Assembly: GCA_949316235.1 (NCBI GenBank)
Contig: OX438743.1
Location: 17,667,771 to 17,731,770, forward strand
From: Oegoconia quadripuncta
Taxonomy: Eukaryota > Arthropoda > Insecta > Lepidoptera > Autostichidae
Length of the DNA: 64,000 nt
Direction of reading: 5' to 3'
Under the pieces are notes generated by a model. The model searched no databases. It was given only the letters and a program-made list of their open reading frames with translations, and was not told where the DNA came from. The translations under genes were made by a program, and so were the position numbers. Position 1 is the stretch's first letter. The number at the start of each line of letters is the position of its first letter. Below, in pieces: positions 57,126 to 64,000 of this stretch.

Positions 57126-57806
57126 CATAAAAACCTTATGTTACGTACAAATGTTGTCCATGTACGTTACTCCAGGTAATGAAGTCCCACTCGCACTTCT
57201 TGTATCCTAATTATATGTTACCGCATAACTGTTACCGTGAACTAATTTTTGACGATTATTTTTAATTTCAACGAGTATTTACTTATCTATACCAGGCTTG
57301 TCTTAAATTGTCCCAATGAAGGGTCAGGATCTGATAATGAGTGACTTCTCTTAGACGTGTTTTTCTGATTGGATTGTTTTGAAATAGGATGTTAGCTTAT
57401 AGGCACTGTCAAACTATGTAACATAAGACCACACCAACGCACGGTTTGACATAGGTCTCGCCCAAGGCCTACTCGCGATGTCCACAGAAGCCGCTTGCTC
57501 TAATGATTACCGGTTCTACCACAAATATGACCTATTAATTGCCTGTTCTCTGATTGATTACCTCATTCCGTGTCTTGTCCTCAAAGTAATTCCGATCTCA
57601 GCTCTTACCTTATAGTGAGCTACAGCTTGAGCGTAATACTTTCTTTACCATTATTATACGTAAAATTATTATAAATTATAAAAATGAGTATTTGTATTGT
57701 ATTAAGAATTCTTTTTAATTACCGGATAAATACAAAAAAATGTTCTGACCTACACTCAAGAAGCCTAAAAGCTAATTATAAATCATACATAAATTACTTT
57801 AATTGC

Positions 57807-57879
57807 GGTTATTTTCGAGAATTGCAAATTTTAGATAAAAACGGCCACTTTTCGTAATCGTGAATTCTCGAAAATAACC
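57807..57879. repeat. 17-bp-arm perfect inverted repeat
   Basis: ggttattttcgagaatt at 57807-57823 and its exact complement at 57863-57879 with a 39-nt loop. Confidence 0.8.
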
Positions 57880-58591
57880 CCCATCAAAGCTATTTACGTA
57901 TTACTTACAATTATTTTTTAGGCTTCTCGATGGCAAGAGCTATTTTTTATTCATTCTGAATTTAAATCTTAATTTATCCACTAAGGGCGCCACTGGACCG
58001 AATAAATAAGAAGAATCACCTATGCCACTTGCGGTCGACTCTATTAACGCATTAAGCGATTATATCACCCAAATCACTAATTGCTCTTAAATGTGAACTT
58101 AATTAACTATCGTAAATTAGTTACTTTATCAACGCTTCTAATTAACTTAGCACGTACATTAATATGTCATAACGACCCTTATCAGTATTATTTCCTTATT
58201 TATCTCACTACAGATGTTTATTATCAACTGCCATGAGGTCATTGGGTGTATATGTCCATGAATGACATTGGTTTTTATTCATCCACTATGAATTGAGTGA
58301 AGATGGGATCTATAATAAGGGTTACCATAATATCCATTTTCATAAATAAAACATGAAAAAAGCGGGCAAGTTGGAGCGTACGCTAATCACGTGTTGTGTT
58401 TTGGATACTTTGATCCCCTCCCATTGGTGACCCTTTATTGAACTATCTCCGGATATTTGTTGTCGTCCCGAAAAAATGCACATGATATTTCTTCAGACCC
58501 GCGACGGGTCAACTTCGTGATATAAAATAATATTTGTACGTACATAGTACAATCGACAACACAATTAAGGTAGCAGGTCTTTATTTATATA

Positions 58592-58942
58592 CAGGGCGTC
58601 CCATGCCTATGCCACATGGAGGGAAAGTACCTTGAATATTGTAGATTGGACATTTTACTGAAAAAAGACATTATTTTAATAATAAAAAAATTACATGGTT
58701 GATCCGGAAATTGACCCCGCTACACGAGAAAAAAAATTACCCTGTAAGTTTATCATACCTATCGAAAGGCTTCATCATAAGAGTTATTCTTTGCTAAATA
58801 ACACAGTGTCAGAAATAAAAGGAAGACCATGAATTTTAACATTTTCAATTCAAAATTAATCAATTTAACTTATCAAATGCTCAAAATGAGTCCCATCCTG
58901 TTGAAAACAAAGTCGCACTCTTTTGATTATTTCACTCCCTGT
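58592..58942 (-). pseudogene. DNA transposon 3' end with transposase C-terminus
   Basis: The minus-strand frame ending at the stop 58865-58867 reads VRLCFQQDGTHFEHLIS, like the RxRLCxxxxGxHFEHLL C-terminus of insect Tc1/IS630-like transposases (from memory). It is followed by 260 bp and the terminal tgggacgccctgta. The rest of the element is missing. Confidence 0.65.
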
Positions 58943-58963
58943 CGTTTTTTATCTATTTCTGTA

Positions 58964-59366
58964 TCCTAATATAAATGCGAAAGTTTGGATGTTTGTTTGT
59001 TTGTTTGTTTGTTGTTCAGTCACGGCAAAACTGATGAACGGATTTGGATGAAATTTGGTATACAGGGTGATTGGCCCTGAATGGAAGTTTTCATCAAAAT
59101 CCGGCTCGAGTCTCCTTTGAGTACTTTTCGCTATTCCCCATAGTTTAGGATTTGGCCGTTCAGGCCCACTTAAAAAATTCACACTCTATAGGTAGAACAT
59201 ACCCTGGATTAAAACATATGATTAAATTACTATTTACGATTCAAAATTACGATTACACTTTATCGGGATAAAAAGTTATCCCGATGAGGTGAATAGTTCC
59301 CGCGGGATAAACAAATTTCCGCGACAAAGTTATTCAACGCAGGCGAAGCCGCGGGCGGAAAGCTAG
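58964..59366 (+). mobile_element. Helitron interrupted by a TA-flanked MITE
   Basis: Starts TCCTAATATAAATGCG after A and ends gcggaaagCTAG before T; (gttt)n present. Relative to 19681-19889 it carries an insertion at the ggtata|taggtag position and some extra sequence around 59220-59270. The 3' hairpin gcgaagccgcggg is better preserved here. Confidence 0.82.
59063..59186. mobile_element. 124-bp TA-targeted MITE inside the Helitron
   Basis: Begins cagggtgattggccctgaat after TA and ends ttcacactc before TA. The related Helitron at 19.7 kb preserves the empty site. Confidence 0.8.
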
Positions 59367-59374
59367 TAGGTATT

Positions 59375-59500
59375 TCATAAGATGAACTGTAGATGTTTCA
59401 ATCATTAAACTTTTAATCTTCGGAACGCCCAAACGCTTTTGGAATATCACTAACCACCCCATTTGGGGATAGAGGTCGAGACATTATGTATGAATTTTTA
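59375..59500 (+). repeat. Family D fragment (reverse)
   Basis: Has cgcccaaacgcttttggaat and ccaccccatttggggataga. Partial. Confidence 0.45.
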
Positions 59501-59745
59501 GTAATTTCTTTAATATATATTTGATTTAACAATCTGATCTGAATGACGTTTACCGATGTGTGGTATGTATATTATGTTTAACTGAAATTTATCTATCAAA
59601 TGATATACACCGATCAAGATGTAAAGGAAAATGTAATAAAATCCAACCAAGACCCTCCTACAATATCATAAAAGTTAAGCCTGGTTACCTTAATTGTGTT
59701 GCCGACTGTACATTCGTAGGTATTAACATCTGCAGAAATGTCCTA

Positions 59746-60076
59746 GGCCCCGTATTAATAAACCATTCTCAACATTGAGAACGTCTTGTGACTGGCCTCA
59801 AGTAAACGTGTTGATTAATAAACCTAACTTGAGACCTGAAACGCGCGTGCTTACTCAAGCAGTACTCACTTGAGAGTTTCACGTATTAATAAACGGAACT
59901 CAAGACTATCATTCATTCGCCGCTGAGGTGAATACTTGAGAAGTGATCTCAGCTGAGTAGACCTCAAGATTGGTTTATATATTAGCACGGAGCTTGAGAT
60001 ATCGTCAACTGCTTAAGACGCATCTCGGTTGATAGAGCCTCAAGACTTGTATTGAGATTGGTTTATTAATACGGGC
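59746..60076. mobile_element. MITE copy 2 with cgtattaataaacca ends
   Basis: Terminal inverted repeats ggccccgtattaataaacca and its complement tggtttattaatacgggc. 331 bp; pairs with 22073-22393 across its length. It contains several internal aataaac/ctcaag inverted motifs. Confidence 0.8.
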
Positions 60077-60297
60077 ACTAGATAGGTGTCAGAAATCGGG
60101 CATCTTTACTTTTATAATATTAGTCACATTAATACTGTAAAACGGATTTCTGATGAGTCGCCTTTATCCCTTAACACGCTGACCTGCAAACCCAAAATTA
60201 GACATTAGTCACGTGTGCTCACCCGAGGCGACCACGCGGCTTCGGCACACTGGCGTTCGGTTTAGAAAAACAACGTTACGACTGTGCTGAGAGCCGC

Positions 60298-60472
60298 CGA
60301 GAGGGCTTCCACACGGCAGTGCGCACCGACCGCCCCTCGCGGCTTCCACACGGCAGTGCGCACCGACCGCCCCTCGCGGCTTCCACACGGCAGTGCGCAC
60401 CGACCGCCCCTCGCGGCTTCCACACGGCAGTGCGCACCGACCGCCCCTCGCGGCTTCCACACAGCAGTGCGC
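60298..60472. repeat. 37-bp minisatellite, about 4.5 units
   Basis: Unit starts (gcttccacac) at 60305, 60342, 60379, 60416 and 60453. Each unit holds ggcagtgcgcaccgaccgcc. The first and last units are imperfect. GC-rich. A 37-bp period changes frame each unit, so long open frames here are not evidence of coding. Confidence 0.92.
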
Positions 60473-60659
60473 CCGAGCCCCCGCGCGTCGTTGGGAATGT
60501 TCATACATAGAATTTAATTGAGGCTAAGCGTAAAGTCATAGCGATAACAGAAGTACCCAAAAGTCCTATTTAGAAGTCTGGTATTCAATTATTATTAACT
60601 TAATTTGTTTGGTAATTAATCCAACGAAATGGTCCCTAATGTATGTAAATTGGTATAGA

Positions 60660-60696
60660 AAATTAATTTTTAAACTAATTGTTTAAAAATTAATTT
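60660..60696. repeat. Perfect 16-bp-arm AT hairpin
   Basis: aaattaatttttaaac, loop taatt, exact complement. Confidence 0.8.
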
Positions 60697-61011
60697 GTGT
60701 AAGTAAATTATTAATTAATGTCCAATGGAATCTCGTTATCCCTTTTCTGTATCATAAAATATTTTGTGAAATCTGTATTACAATTGGAAAGGTGGTATTC
60801 AAACGTACATATTTTCTTCTATATGACTTTCAGCTATGCAACACTGGGTTCAGGTTACTTATTTGTGCTCTTTGGAGTCGGAAACTTAGGTCCGTGACGT
60901 TTCTTTAAAGATCTGTCGTCGCACGTGTATGAGACCTCGGATGACAAATGCGATGGACGGATGGAGACTAACTTTCCAGAGGGAATGTAAAACGTGGTAC
61001 TTACAACAATG

Positions 61012-61347
61012 ACCGCCTCCGTGTCTCAATGTAAACAACATTGGGTTTACGATTCGGAGATCGCGGGTTCGATCCCCAGCGGGGTACATGTTTAAGTACT
61101 CGGTTTGGTTGGTGATAGGGCATTTTAAATGTCCGCCTGGCTAGCTATCACCATCTTATCTAAATCTGCCGCCAAGCAGCAATGTTAATATATAGTATTG
61201 TTGTGTTCCGGTTGTCAGAGATAAGATAGCCAGTCCCCCAAATGTGTTGGGGTTTCCGGGTCAGTACGCTTCCACCTTCGACCTCATCTTCACTTAACAT
61301 CAGGTGTGATTGAGGTCAAGTACGAACCCGTCCTGCATAAAAAAAAA
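61012..61347 (+). mobile_element. SINE family A copy, full length
   Basis: Head accgcctccgtgtctc, intact B box, tail cctgcataaaaaaaa. It is among the best preserved copies. Confidence 0.88.
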
Positions 61348-61419
61348 CCGCATGAATTGCATAGGATCTTTCAAAAAACTAGCATACAAATCGGACCACG
61401 CATTACTGAGATATATACA

Positions 61420-61650
61420 TACATAACGTCACGACCTCTATCCCAAATGGGGTGGTCAGAGATATCCCAAACAAAAGTGTTTGGGTGTTCCAAAGATTAA
61501 AAGTCTAATGATTGGAACAACATCTACGGTTCATCTTATATACAGAAATGCACACGTGACAGGGGGTGAGCCCATCGCCGTTGAAACGTACAATAGATGT
61601 TTTTTGGTGGAAAGTCTCATCGTCACCTTTTATGACACCGACGGGAAGTG
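61420..61650 (+). repeat. Interspersed repeat family D copy
   Basis: Contains cgtcacgacctctatcccaa, cgtgacagggggtgagccca and tttttggtggaaagtctc. It is the clearest copy in the window. Confidence 0.65.
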
Positions 61651-61792
61651 ACGCGTTGGTTCTATTCTATTTGAGTGCCGAAACCACACAGCACATTACT
61701 GGGATACATCCGGAAAAGACTGAACAACACACACACAACGCCGTCAAATAAATAACACCCGACGTTTTTCGTAGATGGTAAAAAACCAGAAG

Positions 61793-62065
61793 CATTATAA
61801 ATAAATAAATAAATAATAAATAAATAGCTTTACACATACATACAGCGCCATCTAGTTCCACACTAAGCAACTAGGCTTGTATTATGGATACCATATGGTT
61901 GATAAACTACACAAATACCTTTTTTTGTAAATAAATACATAAATAAATGGAAATCATCCATAACTCGGGAACACATGTCTGTATTCATCATACAAACATA
62001 TTCGAACCCGCGACCTTTTGGTATAGCAGTCAGAATTTTTAACCACTACACCAAACAGGTCGTCG
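61793..62065 (-). mobile_element. SINE family B, second subfamily
   Basis: Reverse copy: ataaataaataaataa tail, cagcgccatctagttccaca, atttatgt body, complemented head accactacaccaaacaggtc. Confidence 0.75.
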
Positions 62066-62122
62066 TATACATTATGATGTCTACATACAGCAATACGAGA
62101 AAATATACTTCCAGTAGTAATA

Positions 62123-62269
62123 GGAAAGAGAGGAAGGGGAAGACCTAGGCGTAATTACTTTGACCAAGTGAAAGAGAAGGTGAATGTCGTGTCGTACCAA
62201 GAGGTTAAAACGAGGGCGGAAAGTAGAGAGACATGGTCGTTACTCCACCGACAAGAGCATAGCTCTTAA
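62123..62269 (+). pseudogene. LINE polymerase C-terminal fragment
   Basis: The open frame GKRGRGRPRRNYFDQVKEKV continues to SYQEVKTRAESRETWSLLHR and QEHSS before TAA. This is a C-terminal signature of moth LINEs, recognised from memory. 49 codons, upstream part absent. Confidence 0.75.
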
Positions 62270-62842
62270 ATTGAAGAAGAAGTAATTTGTACAAAATTAC
62301 ATACATACATAAAGTCCCGTCTGTTTCCCATATAGGGGTAGGCAGAGACCACAGATTTCCACTACGATCCTGACACACCTCTTTGTAAAAAATCACTTCT
62401 CAGAAAGAATCATATACCTTTGTGTATTGCCTTTTGTGTATCGTACTTTCTGTCCTATGTTTTTTTCAATGTGTGTGTGTATACTTATATGCAACAAAGT
62501 GTTAAAATAAAACAAATAAATAAAATAATATACCTATCGCATTGGTATTTTGAAGTCAGAAAGTTGTTTTTAGGGTTCCTTATCCAAATGACAAAAACAG
62601 AATCGCTATAGTTTCTTCCTTTCTCCGTCTGATTTTATTTCGATTATTGTATCTTTAGATAGAGCCTCCGAAGTGACAAAAAGTATGTTCCAAACTTTTT
62701 AACTAAAGCAATTATCCGTTACCAACAGACTTAATTATGAGGCCAACACCATGGCTTATAAATCTTTTGATGGTCATATAACGATTTATAGCTGTTAGGA
62801 TTAAAGGCAGATGCATCCTACGAAACCCTTAATTGATGCATA

Positions 62843-63090
62843 GACGACCGATTGGTGTAGTGGATAGTGACCCTATCAGCGAAACCAACGGTTGCGGGTT
62901 CGAATCCCGCGACGGGTAAATGTTTGTGTGATGAATATGAACATTTACTCCCGAGTCTTGGATGTTTATATAAATATTTATGTATGTTTATCCGTTATCT
63001 AGTATCCATAGCACAAGCTTTGCTTAGTTTGGGACTAGATGATTGGTGTAAGTGTCCGAAATATTTATTTATTATTTATTTATATCCGGC
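62843..63090 (+). mobile_element. SINE family B copy, full length
   Basis: Reference copy: head gaccgattggtgtagtggat, B box gcgggttcgaatcccgcgac, body tttatataaatatttatgta, tail tgtccgaaatatttattta. Confidence 0.87.
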
Positions 63091-63912
63091 ACGCACTTGA
63101 TCGGTTTCTATTAATTCACAGCAGTTAAAGAAATCTTGTAAAATCTATGGATAACTTTATCACAAAAGTACTTTTCAGATCTATTCTCAGAATTTGTCTC
63201 TTCTTTTAGACGGTGAATGTGATCAACCGAAAGTACCTATGGTATTTTATTTAGTATATTTTTGTATGTCTCATCTGGCAACACCAGTGTGCGTGTGTGC
63301 GCTGGCGCTAGCTACTACGTTATAGTGTACGGGACGTTTCTCTTGAGTATTAAATGATAAAGAGATATTAAACAAGTGAGCTTGCTTATCCTATACTCCT
63401 GCGCCGACCTCGCATTCAGCAGCCGACGTGAGCATCGACAGTGAAGGTACCTACACGGGAATCGAACTTCAAATAACGACGATTACTTAAAAATCTTGAT
63501 TTGATAATACCTACTTTATATTTACAGACCAAACTCCAACACGAAGTTCAAAGTCTAGGATTAGATATTATCTAAAGAACATACATACTTCCGAGGACAT
63601 TTTATGATCAGATTACTACCTACATGTAGAGATAATTTGTACCAACAATAACAAACGCTATTAAGAACAAATAATAATTAATGTGTTTAAAATATATTTT
63701 TATTCTCGTTGGTGTAGTAAAAGGACATCCCAGGACGAAATCCCGGTCAAGTGCTGGCATTTAGTGAGAACAGTTTACGGGTTTGTTAAAGGCCTTCCCT
63801 TTAGATTAAGCGTAATCATCACATATGATGATGTTTGTGTTGCTCGTAGCAGTAGAATATTACCGTCCAGCAACAGCAGTCCAACCGTCTCTTCCCGTGG
63901 GTGTCGTAAAAC

Positions 63913-64000
63913 GACCGATTGGTGTAGTCGATAGTGACCCTGTCAGTGAAATCAACGGTTGCGGGTTCGAGTCCGCGAGGGGTAAATATTTGTGTGATGA
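63913..64000 (+). mobile_element. SINE family B copy, cut by the window end
   Basis: Head gaccgattggtgtagtcgat and B box gggttcgagtccgcg, then the window stops at gtgtgatga. Confidence 0.8.

Larger units (their letters stand above)
53641..64000. other. Upstream flank of P5CS: repeat-rich intergenic DNA
   Basis: No second gene recognised. The stretches 54800-56080, 57150-57800, 58030-58560, 60500-60980 and 63100-63910 contain only AT-rich sequence. The cccactaagggcgccactgg block near 57980 also occurs at 55605 and is an unclassified repeat. Confidence 0.6.

Noticed and set aside
60209..60517. Overlapping 60-99 codon frames on both strands
   Set aside because: They arise from the 37-bp minisatellite, whose period shifts frame each unit.
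63930..63985. tRNA-like sequence with a good B box (also at 62843, 49790, 15850)
   Set aside because: The acceptor stem does not pair and the sequence runs straight into a SINE body shared by several copies; these are SINE heads, not tRNA genes.

Overview
The window looks like nuclear DNA of a moth or butterfly (Lepidoptera). It is AT-rich, with one intron-rich gene embedded in dense interspersed repeats. These include several tRNA-derived SINE families, a 5S rRNA-derived SINE, short Helitrons that carry (GTTT)n, and non-LTR fragments and LINE 3' tails of types that recur in lepidopteran genomes. This assignment rests on recognising sequence types from memory; no database was searched.

The only intact cellular gene I can support is P5CS (delta-1-pyrroline-5-carboxylate synthase, ALDH18A1 orthologue). 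It lies on the minus strand from the ATG at 53484 to the TGA at 10963. Ten coding exons (53383-53484, 34924-35100, 33009-33152, 32674-32781, 23063-23233, 18114-18302, 14436-14628, 12375-13379, 11175-11312, 10963-11084) join in frame with GT-AG introns and give 2349 nt, or 782 residues. Exon 1 encodes a mitochondrial presequence, exons 2-7 the glutamate 5-kinase domain, and exons 8-10 the gamma-glutamyl phosphate reductase domain. The product performs the first two steps from glutamate towards proline, ornithine and arginine. Introns make up about 95% of the gene span; intron 1 alone is 18.3 kb.

Layout. Positions 1-10714, downstream of the gene, hold SINEs, MITEs and LINE remnants. Positions 10715-35100 hold exons 10-2, with introns rich in SINEs, MITEs, local tandem duplications, a 230-bp-arm inverted repeat and an OTU-protease fragment. 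Positions 35101-53382 are intron 1. It contains a young internally deleted Ty3/Gypsy-type element with identical 312-bp LTRs, a GC-cored fold-back region, a hAT-type element with two nested MITEs, a 178-codon reading frame broken only by two TGA codons, and nested LINEs. Positions 53485-64000 are the upstream flank, with SINEs, a Helitron interrupted by a TA-flanked MITE, a 37-bp minisatellite and a LINE C-terminal fragment.

No CRISPR array, operon, bacterial gene or functional tRNA/rRNA gene is visible. The most interesting points are the near-perfect 230-bp inverted repeat in P5CS intron 4, the recently mobile non-autonomous LTR element with a hairpin across its LTR/primer-site junction, the two-TGA frame at 46994-47527, and several nested insertions dated by intact target duplications.
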